Of a DNA stretch of 64,000 nucleotides, positions 40,422 through 47,838 are shown one piece after another (the first letter of the stretch is position 1; every line of letters begins with the position of its first letter). The notes under the pieces are model-generated. The model did not search any database. It saw nothing but the letters and a program-made list of their open reading frames with translations, and was not told the origin of the DNA. Source of the DNA: Streptomyces sp. ITFR-16 (GTDB lineage Bacteria; Actinomycetota; Actinomycetes; Streptomycetales; Streptomycetaceae). Location: contig NZ_CP134609.1 of assembly GCF_031844705.1 (NCBI RefSeq), forward strand, positions 3,782,001 through 3,846,000. Reading direction: 5' to 3'. The translations under genes were made by a program, and so were the position numbers.

Positions 40422-40451
40422 CCGGAAGCCCTGAGTCCTGCCGGCTTCCGG
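40422..40451. terminator. Terminator between LytR_C gene and upp
   Basis: CCGGAAGCC (40422-40430) pairs with GGCTTCCGG (40443-40451) in the gap between two converging genes. The stem is GC-rich without a T-run, so it can serve both directions as is usual in Streptomyces. Confidence 0.65.
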
Positions 40452-40485
40452 TCGGGGAGGGGCGCCGGGGGCGGCGCGTCGTGTC

Positions 40486-41121
40486 CTAGTCGGCGGTGCC
40501 GTACATCCGGTCGCCGGCGTCACCGAGGCCCGGGACGATGTAGCCGTGCTCGTTGAGCCGCTCGTCGACCGAGGCGGTGACGACCGTGACCGGCGTCCCG
40601 GCCAGCTCGCGCTCCATCACCTCGACGCCCTCGGGCGCCGCGAGGAGCACGACGGCGGTGACATCGTCCGCGCCGCGCTTGATCAGCTCCTGGATGGCGG
40701 CGACCAGCGTGCCGCCGGTGGCCAGCATGGGGTCCAGGACATAGACCTGGCGGCCGGAGAGGTCCTCGGGCATCCGGCTCGCGTACGTGGACGCCTGGAG
40801 CGTCTCCTCGTCGCGGATCATGCCCAGGAAGCCCACCTCGGCGGTCGGCAGCAGCCGCACCATGCCGTCGAGCATGCCGAGGCCGGCCCGCAGGATGGGG
40901 ACGACGAGGGGCCGGGGGTGCGACAGCTTCACACCGGTGGTGGGTGTCACCGGGGTCTCGATGTCGACCTGCTCGGTGCGCACATCGCGGGTGGCCTCGT
41001 ACGCGAGCAGGGTCACCAGCTCGTCGGCGAGGCGCCGGAAGGTCGGGGAGTCGGTGCGCTTGTCGCGCAGGGTGGTGAGTTTGTGCGCGACCAGCGGGTG
41101 GTCGACGACGTGGATCCGCAT
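40486..41121 (-). CDS. upp: Uracil phosphoribosyltransferase
   Basis: A 211-residue cytoplasmic enzyme of pyrimidine salvage, making UMP and pyrophosphate from uracil and PRPP. The PRPP-binding loop is VLDPMLATGGTLVAAI, and the uracil-binding C-terminal block is GYIVPGLGDAGDRMYGT; both are typical and complete. The ATG at 41121 gives MRIHVVDHPLVAHKLT, the conserved N-terminus. It stands alone on the minus strand, and the 100 bp upstream contain its promoter, divergent from the small gene at 41225. Confidence 0.97.
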   Translation of the reverse strand: MRIHVVDHPLVAHKLTTLRDKRTDSPTFRRLADELVTLLAYEATRDVRTEQVDIETPVTPTTGVKLSHPRPLVVPILRAGLGMLDGMVRLLPTAEVGFLGMIRDEETLQASTYASRMPEDLSGRQVYVLDPMLATGGTLVAAIQELIKRGADDVTAVVLLAAPEGVEVMERELAGTPVTVVTASVDERLNEHGYIVPGLGDAGDRMYGTAD

Positions 41122-41224
41122 GACACCCACAGTAGCCGCGCCTCCCGCACCCATGCGCTGGCATCAACCACACGTTCGGGGGGAAGGTGGTGGCATACGG
41201 ACCCAGCCTGGGGGTGACGAGCCG

Positions 41225-41425
41225 ATGCCGGACGGGGCGAAGCAGCAGCGGGACGGGACGGACCCGCAGGACGCGGAGGAGACCGACGCGCAGCGCCGGC
41301 GGCGCCGCGCCCAGTTCCTCCGCGAACTTCACGAGGCCAAGGCGCTCCGCGACCGGGTCCAGCCGCGCCGTGTCAAGGCCGCCCGAATGCGCCAGGCCAT
41401 GCGGATGAGGACGTTTCGCTGGTAG
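41225..41425 (+). CDS. Small basic protein of unknown function
   Basis: A 66-residue, very Arg-rich protein (AQRRRRRAQFLRELHEAKAL, RVKAARMRQAMRMRTFRW). No domain is recognised; the composition suggests nucleic-acid or ribosome association. The ATG at 41225 follows GGGGGTGACGA. A similar short reading lies beside upp in other Streptomyces as far as I recall, which supports it as a gene. The ~190 bp after it up to 41617 contain no further gene. Confidence 0.55.
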   Translation: MPDGAKQQRDGTDPQDAEETDAQRRRRRAQFLRELHEAKALRDRVQPRRVKAARMRQAMRMRTFRW

Positions 41426-41616
41426 CCCTCCGGCCTGCGGAAGAACCCCCGGGTGGCGGGGTCGGAGAGAACTGATGGCCGACTCAACGGCCGAACTGCT
41501 CTCGCGGAGCCCTCGTTTCTGCCACGATTCCGATGGGCGGGACGCAGGGGCAGCCGGACCATCGACTGGCCACCCGCCGGACCACACCTAGGCCCTAAAC
41601 CAGTGGGAGAGTCACG

Positions 41617-42168
41617 GTGTACTTCGCCGCACTGCTCGCGCGCACCGAAGACGGGTGGGAAGCGAGCGACACGGAGCTCGACGATGTGGAGACCCTGTCG
41701 GACCTGACGGATCTGGCCCGTGAGGCCTCGGTTGACGAGGACACGGTGCTCGTATTCATCGAGCAGGAGGACGCCTGGTTCGGCGTCGTCCGCGTGGACG
41801 GCGAGGAGGACCCCCGAATCTTCGTCTCGGACGCCGCCGCCGCCGCCCGTTCCTCGTACGGGGAGATCCTGCTCACCGATGAACTGCTCGGCCGCGAACC
41901 CGGGGCCGAGGACACGATCGCCGCCCTCGAGGAGCTCGTCGGCCTCGACGGCACGGAGGACGGCGATCCGGACACCCCCGACAACAACAACGACACCACC
42001 GACGACGAGGCGGACGCCGACGCCGTGCCGGCCGGGCCGCTCGGCGAGACCGGGGTGCTGTCCGACCTCGGCCTGGCCGAGGCGGAGCTGCTGATGCTGC
42101 GCACGGACGCCCTGGCCGAGATCGCGGAGGCGCTGGGAGCGGCCGAGGTCCTGGAGACCGTCCGTTAG
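41617..42168 (+). CDS. tRNA adenosine deaminase-associated protein
   Basis: A 183-residue acidic protein starting at a GTG (41617) behind GTGGGAGAG and reading MYFAALLARTEDGWEA. The first ~110 residues form a compact domain (DEDTVLVFIEQEDAWFGVVR, SYGEILLTDELLG), followed by an Asp/Asn-rich linker (DTPDNNNDTTDDEADAD) and a C-terminal helical part (LAEAELLMLRTDALAEIAEA). It is always found next to tadA in actinobacteria and is named for that link; its biochemical role is not established. tadA begins 9 bp later, so they are one operon. Confidence 0.9.
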   Translation: MYFAALLARTEDGWEASDTELDDVETLSDLTDLAREASVDEDTVLVFIEQEDAWFGVVRVDGEEDPRIFVSDAAAAARSSYGEILLTDELLGREPGAEDTIAALEELVGLDGTEDGDPDTPDNNNDTTDDEADADAVPAGPLGETGVLSDLGLAEAELLMLRTDALAEIAEALGAAEVLETVR

Positions 42169-42177
42169 GGTCCGCGG

Positions 42178-42690
42178 GTGACCGAAGCACCGCACCCGCT
42201 CGACCCGCCCTCAGCGCCTCGCCCCCCGACCGATCCCCTACGAGACCCGTGGCGGGCGCCCATGCGCCGCGCCCTGGACGAGGCCGACCGTGCGGCGGCG
42301 GCCGGCGATGTGCCGGTCGGCGCCGTCGTCCTCGCCCCGGACGGCACCCTGCTCGCCACGGGCCACAACGAACGCGAGGCGGCCGGCGACCCGACCGCGC
42401 ACGCCGAGATCCTCGCGCTCCGCCGGGCCGCTGCGGCGCTCGGTGCCTGGCGGCTGTCCGGCTGCACCCTGGTGGTCACGCTGGAGCCCTGCACGATGTG
42501 TGCGGGCGCCCTGGTGCAGTCCCGCGTGGACCGGGTGGTCTACGGGGCCCGCGACGAGAAGGCCGGAGCGGCCGGCTCGCTGTGGGACGTCGTGCGCGAC
42601 CGGCGCCTCAACCACCGCCCCGAGGTGATCCACGGGGTCCTGGAGGCCGACTGCGCGGCCCGGCTGACCAGCTTCTTCCGCCACCGCTGA
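42178..42690 (+). CDS. tadA: tRNA adenosine(34) deaminase
   Basis: A 170-residue zinc-dependent deaminase that converts adenosine to inosine at the wobble position of tRNA-Arg(ACG). The active site is clear: HAE (DPTAHAEILAL) supplies the ligand His and the catalytic Glu, and PCTMC (LEPCTMCAGALVQSRV) supplies the two Cys ligands. The conserved NHRPEV near the C-terminus fits TadA. The N-terminal ~25 residues are Pro-rich and outside the fold, so the real start could be downstream of the GTG at 42178. It follows its partner gene by 9 bp and precedes a tRNA gene. Confidence 0.94.
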   Translation: MTEAPHPLDPPSAPRPPTDPLRDPWRAPMRRALDEADRAAAAGDVPVGAVVLAPDGTLLATGHNEREAAGDPTAHAEILALRRAAAALGAWRLSGCTLVVTLEPCTMCAGALVQSRVDRVVYGARDEKAGAAGSLWDVVRDRRLNHRPEVIHGVLEADCAARLTSFFRHR

Positions 42691-42768
42691 CCTGGCCTCC
42701 CGCCGTCCGCGGGGCACCGCGCGGAATCGGATTTCGACGGACGGCCGAGATGGTCTAAGCTCTCTCTC

Positions 42769-42856
42769 GGTAGCGTGTCCGAGCGGCCGAAGGAGCTCGC
42801 CTCGAAAGCGAGTGTGGCGTAACCCGTCACCGTGGGTTCAAATCCCACCGCTACCG
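42769..42856 (+). tRNA. tRNA-Ser (CGA)
   Basis: A complete class II tRNA. The acceptor stem is GGTAGCG with CGCTACC, the anticodon stem-loop GCTCGCCTCGAAAGCGAGT has anticodon CGA, and a long variable arm (TGTGGCGTAACCCGTCAC) and T arm (GTGGGTTCAAATCCCAC) follow. CCA is not encoded. It reads UCG codons. A terminator follows directly. Confidence 0.95.
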
Positions 42857-42864
42857 CTCTTGAA

Positions 42865-42897
42865 CGAAGGGCCCGACGTACAGCGTCGGGCCCTTCG
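42865..42897 (+). terminator. Terminator after tRNA-Ser
   Basis: CGAAGGGCCCGACG (42865-42878) pairs perfectly with CGTCGGGCCCTTCG (42884-42897), loop 5 bases. It starts 8 bases beyond the tRNA 3-prime end. Confidence 0.9.
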
Positions 42898-43241
42898 TGG
42901 TTCCGCCTTCTCGATCAGGTCGGGGGAAGCGGCATCGGGGGGACAAGCCGCTTCCCCCGATGAGAACAGGTCCTCCGGTCCGCGCCGCGATCGGGGGAGG
43001 CCGCAGTGCGGACCCCACAGAGAGGTCCCGTTCCTCGCCCTGCGGATTCCTGCCACATCCGCCGGGCTCACCTCCCATGCTGCCGCGCCGCAGAAGCCAC
43101 GAGGGCGGGCAAAGGGCCTTGATCGCCGGGCCCTTGGTCCTTAAAGACCTGATGAGTGATCGGAAACCACAGGGGGATACGGCCATCCGTGCGGATAGAC
43201 TCGCCCGACCGCACAGGGGATCGAAGGGGAGTCAGGGGCTG
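42898..43241. other. Gap of ~340 bp with a 14-bp perfect hairpin
   Basis: No gene is supported. The notable element is TCGGGGGAAGCGGC (42920-42933) facing GCCGCTTCCCCCGA (42947-42960), a very stable stem 23 bp after the tRNA terminator, probably a second terminator or a processing signal. The stretch after 43140 should carry the promoter of the small membrane protein at 43242; no motif stands out clearly. Confidence 0.5.
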
Positions 43242-43406
43242 ATGGTGCAAGCGAAGAAGATCGCTCTCTACGTGATAGTCGTCTTCGTGCTCTACACGAT
43301 CATCACGTCCCCGGCCCGGGCCGCCGATCTCGTCCAGGTAGGGTTCGAGGGCATTTCGAGTGCCGCACAGGGCGTGGGCGACTTCATGTCCGAGCTGGTG
43401 AACTAG
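43242..43406 (+). CDS. Small single-pass membrane protein
   Basis: A 54-residue protein (MVQAKKIALYVIVVFVLYTI ...). A short basic start is followed by one membrane helix and an amphipathic tail (VQVGFEGISSAAQGVGDFMS). AGGGGCTG lies directly before the ATG at 43242. The Dabb protein begins 9 bp after its stop, so the two form an operon. Short proteins of this kind are conserved next to sigF in Streptomyces as I recall; no function is known. Confidence 0.75.
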   Translation: MVQAKKIALYVIVVFVLYTIITSPARAADLVQVGFEGISSAAQGVGDFMSELVN

Positions 43407-43415
43407 GAGTACCGC

Positions 43416-43709
43416 ATGATCCGCCATCTGGTCCTGTTCAAGCTGAACGAGGGCGTACAGCGGGACGATCCGCGCGTCGTCGCGGGCGCCGCCGCCTTCC
43501 GGGAGCTGGGCGGCACGATCCCGGAGCTGGAGTTCTGGGAGTGCGCCTGGAACATCACCGACCGGCCGATCGCCTACGACTTCGCCATCAACTCCGCGGT
43601 CGCGGACGAGGCGGCGCTCAAGAGTTACATCGAGCATCCGGCCCATCAGGCGGCCGCCGGTCAGTGGCGCGAGTTCGCCACCTGGGTGATCGCCGACTAC
43701 CCGTTCTGA
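43416..43709 (+). CDS. Dabb (stress-responsive A/B barrel) protein
   Basis: A 97-residue protein with the dimeric alpha-beta barrel pattern: MIRHLVLFKLNEGV as first strand, ELEFWECAWNITDRPIAYDF in the middle, and the conserved LKSYIEHPAHQAAAGQW helix near the end. Related proteins include polyketide cyclases and stress-induced dimers; the substrate cannot be deduced. GGAGTACC precedes the ATG at 43416. It is the last gene of its transcript, closed by a strong terminator. Confidence 0.88.
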   Translation: MIRHLVLFKLNEGVQRDDPRVVAGAAAFRELGGTIPELEFWECAWNITDRPIAYDFAINSAVADEAALKSYIEHPAHQAAAGQWREFATWVIADYPF

Positions 43710-43725
43710 CGCCTTCGGCCCTGCG

Positions 43726-43757
43726 AGCCCCTCACCACGGCGGTGAGGGGCTTTTCT
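43726..43757 (+). terminator. Classical Rho-independent terminator
   Basis: AGCCCCTCACC (43726-43736) pairs with GGTGAGGGGCT (43742-43752) around a 5-base loop, followed by TTTCTTTG. It ends the transcript of the Dabb gene, before sigF. Confidence 0.92.
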
Positions 43758-43888
43758 TTGTGTTTAAACCATGTCGAGGTCAACACGGCGCTATGGGGTG
43801 CTTGCACATAGTGGTCATGTCTTGTGATGCTATGACCGCTTTTGACGGATGAGTTGACCGAAGTTGACCGCAGAGGGGTGGCGTCACC

Positions 43889-44770
43889 GTGCCGGCCAGT
43901 ACAGCGCCTCAAGTGCCTCCCCAGACCGCGCAGGGCGCCCGCCCGGCGCCCTCGGCGCAGGTGATCCAGACCGAGACACCCGACGACACGGTCACGCCCG
44001 CCAGGACCCGGGGCGCGGACACCAGGGCGCTCACCCAGGTGCTCTTCGGACAGCTCAAGGGGCTGGAGCCGGGCACGGCGGAGCACGGGCGGGTACGGGC
44101 CGCCCTGATCGAGGCGAACCTGCCTCTCGTGCGGTACGCCGCCGCCCGCTTCCGCAGCCGCAACGAGCCGATGGAGGACGTCGTCCAGGTCGGCACGATC
44201 GGCCTCATCAACGCGATCGACCGGTTCGACCCCGAACGCGGCGTCCAGTTCCCCACCTTCGCCATGCCGACCGTGGTCGGCGAGATCAAGCGGTACTTCC
44301 GCGACAACGTGCGCACCGTCCATGTGCCCCGCCGGCTGCACGAGCTGTGGGTCCAGGTCACCGGCGCCACCGAGGACCTGACGACCGCTCACGGCCGCTC
44401 CCCCACCACCGCGGAGATCGCCGAGCGGCTGAAGATCTCCGAGGAGGAGGTGCTCGCCTGCATCGAGGCGGGGCGCTCCTACCACGCGACCTCGCTGGAG
44501 GCCGCCCAGGAGGGCGACGGGCTGCCCGGCCTCCTGGACCGGCTCGGCTACGAGGACCCGGCCCTGGCCGGCGTCGAACACCGCGATCTGGTCCGTCATC
44601 TGCTCGTCCAGCTGCCCGAGCGCGAGCAGCGGATTCTGCTGCTGCGGTACTACAGCAATCTGACGCAGTCCCAGATCAGCGCCGAACTGGGTGTCTCCCA
44701 GATGCATGTGTCAAGGCTCCTGGCCCGAAGTTTCGCCCGACTGCGATCCGCAAACAGGATCGAGGCGTAA
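43889..44770 (+). CDS. sigF: SigB/SigF-family RNA polymerase sigma factor
   Basis: A 293-residue group 3 sigma factor. Region 2 (NLPLVRYAAARFRSRNEPME, DVVQVGTIGLINAIDRFDPE, TFAMPTVVGEIKRYFRD), region 3 (VPRRLHELWVQVTGATEDLT) and region 4 (LPEREQRILLLRYYSNLTQS, QISAELGVSQMHVSRLL) are all present. The sequence and the order upp - tadA - tRNA-Ser - this gene - second sigma match the sigF region of S. coelicolor as I remember it; SigF is needed late in spore maturation. The GTG at 43889 gives MPASTAPQ. No anti-sigma gene adjoins it. Confidence 0.85.
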   Translation: MPASTAPQVPPQTAQGARPAPSAQVIQTETPDDTVTPARTRGADTRALTQVLFGQLKGLEPGTAEHGRVRAALIEANLPLVRYAAARFRSRNEPMEDVVQVGTIGLINAIDRFDPERGVQFPTFAMPTVVGEIKRYFRDNVRTVHVPRRLHELWVQVTGATEDLTTAHGRSPTTAEIAERLKISEEEVLACIEAGRSYHATSLEAAQEGDGLPGLLDRLGYEDPALAGVEHRDLVRHLLVQLPEREQRILLLRYYSNLTQSQISAELGVSQMHVSRLLARSFARLRSANRIEA

Positions 44771-44859
44771 CCGAAACGGGTAGACCGCACTCGGGGCGCC
44801 GGGCGCGGGCCAAAAGCCGCACACCCCTTGTTAACTGCGCAGACTCCCCCTTGACTTGT

Positions 44860-44936
44860 CGACATGTCACTACAGCGTGTTGCCGACATGTGACATTCTG
44901 CGGGAACCGCGTTTGCCGCAGCCTCCCCTCCGGTAT
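44860..44936 (+). promoter_or_regulatory. Direct repeats and SigB-type promoter upstream of the second sigma gene
   Basis: CGACATGTCAC (44860-44870) and CGACATGTGAC (44884-44894) are direct repeats 24 bp apart and could bind a regulator on one face of the helix. Further down, GTTT (44911-44914) and CGGTAT (44931-44936), 16 bases apart, match the Streptomyces SigB-group consensus GNNT-N14-16-GGGTAY with one mismatch. This suggests transcription by SigF, by SigN itself or by a sister sigma factor. Confidence 0.45.
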
Positions 44937-45004
44937 TCAGGTGGAGGCAGCGTTCCTCCGATGGTCGCGGCCACCGCGACCGTCCGCGACCTCAAGGGGG
45001 TGGC

Positions 45005-45871
45005 ATGTCCGCAGAACAGGGCAGCTCGAAGGTGCTCACGCTCACGAAGAGCGCTCCCGCACCCGTTGTGCTCACCAGCTCGCCGGAAGCCATCGACACC
45101 CGTACGCTGTCCCGCTCGCTGTTCCTGCGGCTCGCCGCACTGGGCCCCGCTCCGGGCCCCGAGGGAACCGACAGCCCGGAGCGTGCCTACGTACGGGACA
45201 CACTCATCGAGCTCAACCTCCCGCTCGTGCGCTACGCCGCGGCGCGGTTCCGCAGCCGTAACGAACCCATGGAGGACATCGTCCAGGTGGGCACGATCGG
45301 CCTGATCAAGGCGATCGACCGCTTCGACTGCGAACGCGGCGTGGAGTTCCCGACGTTCGCGATGCCCACCGTCGTCGGGGAGATCAAGCGCTTCTTCCGC
45401 GACACCTCGTGGTCGGTGCGGGTGCCGCGCCGGCTCCAGGAGCTGCGGCTCGCCCTCACCAAGACCAGCGACGAGCTCGCCCAGAAGCTGGACCGCTCGC
45501 CGACCGTGCCGGAGCTGGCCAAGGCGCTCGGGGTCTCCGAGGAGGACGTCGTCGACGGTCTGGCCGTCGGCAACGCCTACACGGCCTCTTCGCTGGACTC
45601 CCCCTCCCCCGAGGACGACGGCGGCGAGGGTTCGCTCGCGGACCGGCTGGGCTACGAGGACGCGGCGCTGGAGGGCGTCGAGTACCGCGAGTCGCTCAAG
45701 CCGCTGCTGGCCAAACTCCCGCCGCGCGAGCGCCAGATCATCATGCTGCGGTTCTTCGCCAACATGACCCAGTCGCAGATCGGCGAGGAGGTCGGCATCT
45801 CGCAGATGCACGTCTCGCGCCTGCTGACGCGCACGCTCGCCCAGCTCAGGGAAGGGCTCATCGCCGACTGA
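45005..45871 (+). CDS. sigN: SigB/SigF-family RNA polymerase sigma factor (SigN-like)
   Basis: A 288-residue paralogue of the preceding sigma factor with the same layout. Region 2 is nearly identical (VRYAAARFRSRNEPMEDIVQ, GLIKAIDRFDCERGVEFPTF), region 3 is VPRRLQELRLALTKTSDELA, and region 4 is LPPRERQIIMLRFFANMTQS with GEEVGISQMHVSRLLTR. The N-terminal ~40 residues are unrelated to those of the neighbour. Its place right after sigF corresponds to sigN of S. coelicolor, which acts during aerial development; the symbol rests on synteny recalled from memory. The ATG at 45005 follows GGGGGTGGC. Duplication of an ancestral gene explains the pair. Confidence 0.78.
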   Translation: MSAEQGSSKVLTLTKSAPAPVVLTSSPEAIDTRTLSRSLFLRLAALGPAPGPEGTDSPERAYVRDTLIELNLPLVRYAAARFRSRNEPMEDIVQVGTIGLIKAIDRFDCERGVEFPTFAMPTVVGEIKRFFRDTSWSVRVPRRLQELRLALTKTSDELAQKLDRSPTVPELAKALGVSEEDVVDGLAVGNAYTASSLDSPSPEDDGGEGSLADRLGYEDAALEGVEYRESLKPLLAKLPPRERQIIMLRFFANMTQSQIGEEVGISQMHVSRLLTRTLAQLREGLIAD

Positions 45872-45928
45872 CCCGCGCACAGCCGCGCGTGGGTTCCGAA
45901 TTGACGGTCCGTCAGCCACACTGGCGCG

Positions 45929-46798
45929 ATGCGACGTCAGACCTGCGTCAGGACCGGCCGCCGGGGCACCGTGATCGCCGCCTCGGCGGCCGTCCTGTGC
46001 CTGGGCGGAACGCTGGCCGCCTGTGGCGGCAATACGGGGGCGGGCGGCTACACGGCCGTCGGCGCGGCGGGCGAGCACCCCGGGGCGCCCTCCGGGGCGG
46101 TGGCCCCGTCCGGCAAGGTCACGCTGGTCCCGCTGGACGGGGCGCGGGGCGGCGGGAGCCGCCCGGGCGCCTCGCCCTCGCGTTCACCCTCGTCCTCCCC
46201 GGCCCCGCCTTCGCCCGGCTCGGGTGAGGCGGGAGCGGACGCGGCGCGTCCGGGGCGGGGACCGGGAGCCTCGTCGAGCGGTGCGGGTTCCGGCTCCGGC
46301 TCCGCGCCCGCGAAGGGGCCGGGCGGCGGGTCCGGGGGTTCCGGCGGGTCGGGCGGTTCGGGGTCAACCGGTGGATCCGGCGGTTCGGGGTCAACCGGCG
46401 GGTCCGGTGGCTCGGGTTCCTCCGGTGGCTCCGGCGGCTCCGGCGGCTCCGGCAGTCCCAGCGCCCCCACCACCTCCGCGCCCCCCGCAGGCCCCGCTGT
46501 GCTCGACGTCGGGGCGCCGGTGCGGGCGGCCGCCGAGGAGCGGTGGTGCGAGAAGGTGACCGTGGAGTTCCGCAATACCGGGGGAACGCCTGTGCGTTCG
46601 GGGACCGTCACCTTCGCCACGCACATCATCGGCGGGCTGGGGATCGACTGGGCGACCCGGAAGACGTCAGCGCCGCTGCCCGGACCGATCGGCGCGGGAG
46701 CGGCGCTGAGGAAGACGTACACCGTCTGTGTGGACACCTGGCGGGTGCCCCTGGGCATGCATGTCGAGACCCGGGACGTCACCGCCGTCTGGAAGTGA
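45929..46798 (+). CDS. Lipoprotein with Gly/Ser-rich linker
   Basis: A 289-residue exported protein. The signal peptide has twin Arg (TGRRGTVIAASAAVLCLGGT) and a lipobox LAAC with Cys ~32. A Pro/Ser/Gly-rich linker follows, including perfect GGS repeats (~130-185), and then a ~100-residue C-terminal domain with two Cys (EERWCEKVTVEFRNTGGTPV, LRKTYTVCVDTWRVPLGMHV). That domain looks like an immunoglobulin-like fold carrying one disulfide. The long linker would hold it away from the membrane. The function is not known. It converges with a small membrane protein 30 bp away. Confidence 0.82.
   Translation: MRRQTCVRTGRRGTVIAASAAVLCLGGTLAACGGNTGAGGYTAVGAAGEHPGAPSGAVAPSGKVTLVPLDGARGGGSRPGASPSRSPSSSPAPPSPGSGEAGADAARPGRGPGASSSGAGSGSGSAPAKGPGGGSGGSGGSGGSGSTGGSGGSGSTGGSGGSGSSGGSGGSGGSGSPSAPTTSAPPAGPAVLDVGAPVRAAAEERWCEKVTVEFRNTGGTPVRSGTVTFATHIIGGLGIDWATRKTSAPLPGPIGAGAALRKTYTVCVDTWRVPLGMHVETRDVTAVWK
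46318..46456 (+). repeat. GGS-coding tandem repeats in the lipoprotein gene
   Basis: Short units of the type GGCGGTTCGGGGTCAACC recur with small changes and encode the Gly-Gly-Ser linker. Being in-frame repeats, they can expand or contract without breaking the protein and may vary between strains. Confidence 0.8.
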
Positions 46799-46828
46799 CG
46801 GATGGGGACGGGAGGACCGGCGGGCGGA

Positions 46829-47041
46829 TCAGCCGAAGGCGAGCCAGGCGACCGCGCCGAGCACGACGACCACCGCGACGACGGCGGCGATCAGTCCGGT
46901 CCTCGGTCCGGAGGACACGGCGGCGGGCTGCTGCCGGCGCCGCGGCTCGCCCTCGTCGACGAACGCGCGGAACATCTGGGTGCTGCCTGCCGGGTCACTG
47001 GTGCCCTCGGGACCCTGCGGGGCGTGGGGATTGTGTGCCAT
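46829..47041 (-). CDS. Small C-tail-anchored membrane protein
   Basis: A 70-residue protein from an ATG at 47041 (MAHNPHAPQGPEGTSDPAGS). A polar N-terminal part is followed by one C-terminal membrane helix (GLIAAVVAVVVVLGAVAWLA) ending two residues before the stop, so it is probably tail-anchored with the N-terminus in the cytoplasm. No domain is recognised. It has its own promoter in the ~180 bp before the MarR operators. Confidence 0.65.
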   Translation of the reverse strand: MAHNPHAPQGPEGTSDPAGSTQMFRAFVDEGEPRRRQQPAAVSSGPRTGLIAAVVAVVVVLGAVAWLAFG

Positions 47042-47222
47042 GTCGCAGGACCCTAGCGAACTCGTCCCTACCGCCCAACCCCTGGGGCGCCGGGAGGCCG
47101 CCCCGGGCGCCCCTCGTGTGGCGCGAGACACATCCGTACCTCCTCTACCGCAGACGCTGCGGGTTTGACTCGCACCGTACGCAGCCTTTTGCGTTCCTTT
47201 ACTTCTGCAAGCCCCTTTTCGT

Positions 47223-47264
47223 TTGCCTGCAGCAACCAACAGCTTCTATGCTTGCCCTAAGCAA
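47223..47264. promoter_or_regulatory. Two MarR-type operators
   Basis: TTGCCTGCAGCAA (47223-47235) and TTGCCCTAAGCAA (47252-47264) share the arms TTGC-5-GCAA and start 29 bp apart, just upstream of the MarR gene at 47279. Paired palindromes of this kind over a promoter are how MarR proteins repress themselves and downstream transporters. Confidence 0.7.
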
Positions 47265-47278
47265 CAAGATGACCGGTG

Positions 47279-47815
47279 ATGTCTGGGGGTCTCGTGGCCG
47301 CACGGAGTCAGTACCAAGAACTGGCCCGGCAGCTCAGCGCCATCGGGGCGGTCAAACGGGGTCTCGCCCGCATCCTGCCCGCCGAGTGCCCGGCCGGTTC
47401 CGCCGCCGTGCTGGCTCTGCTGAGCCAGCACGGTGAGATGCGGATCAGCCGGCTGGCCGAGCTCCTCGCCGTGGACATGTCGGTGACCAGCCGCCATGTG
47501 GCCCATGTGGCGGAGCGGGGCTGGATCGAGCGGTCCCCGGACCCGGCGGACAAACGCTCCCGAATCCTGCGGCTGACCCCCGCGGGCGAGGGCGTACTCG
47601 ACGATCTGAACTGCCGGACGACCGAGATGTTCGCCCTTCATCTTCAGGATTGGTCCGACGAAGAGGTCGGACAGCTCAACACGTTGCTGGCCCGGCTGCG
47701 CGACAGCTTCTCCTGTCGCGGCGCCGGCGGGTGCGTCCCCGGGAAGCACAGCGTCGACTGCCGCTCCCGGCACGCCGACAGCCACGACGGCTCGTACACC
47801 CGTACACCCGTGTAA
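47279..47815 (+). CDS. MarR-family transcriptional regulator
   Basis: A 178-residue regulator. The winged helix (MRISRLAELLAVDMSVTSRH, VAERGWIERSPDPADKRSRI) has the conserved DKR wing, flanked by dimerisation helices (QYQELARQLSAIGAVKRGLA, WSDEEVGQLNTLLARLRDSF). The last ~30 residues are Cys/His-rich (CRGAGGCVPGKHSVDCRSRH) and could respond to metal or thiol stress; they are unusual for the family. GTG codons at 47276 and 47291 are alternative starts. The efflux gene starts 23 bp after its stop, so it most likely represses that gene until a ligand appears. Confidence 0.88.
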   Translation: MSGGLVAARSQYQELARQLSAIGAVKRGLARILPAECPAGSAAVLALLSQHGEMRISRLAELLAVDMSVTSRHVAHVAERGWIERSPDPADKRSRILRLTPAGEGVLDDLNCRTTEMFALHLQDWSDEEVGQLNTLLARLRDSFSCRGAGGCVPGKHSVDCRSRHADSHDGSYTRTPV

Positions 47816-47838
47816 CAGAAGCAAAGAGAAGGATCTAA

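Noticed and set aside
46318..46456. Short regular repeats, considered as a CRISPR array
   Set aside because: Units are in-frame Gly/Gly/Ser codons of a lipoprotein linker, without constant repeats of ~28-37 bp or unique spacers.
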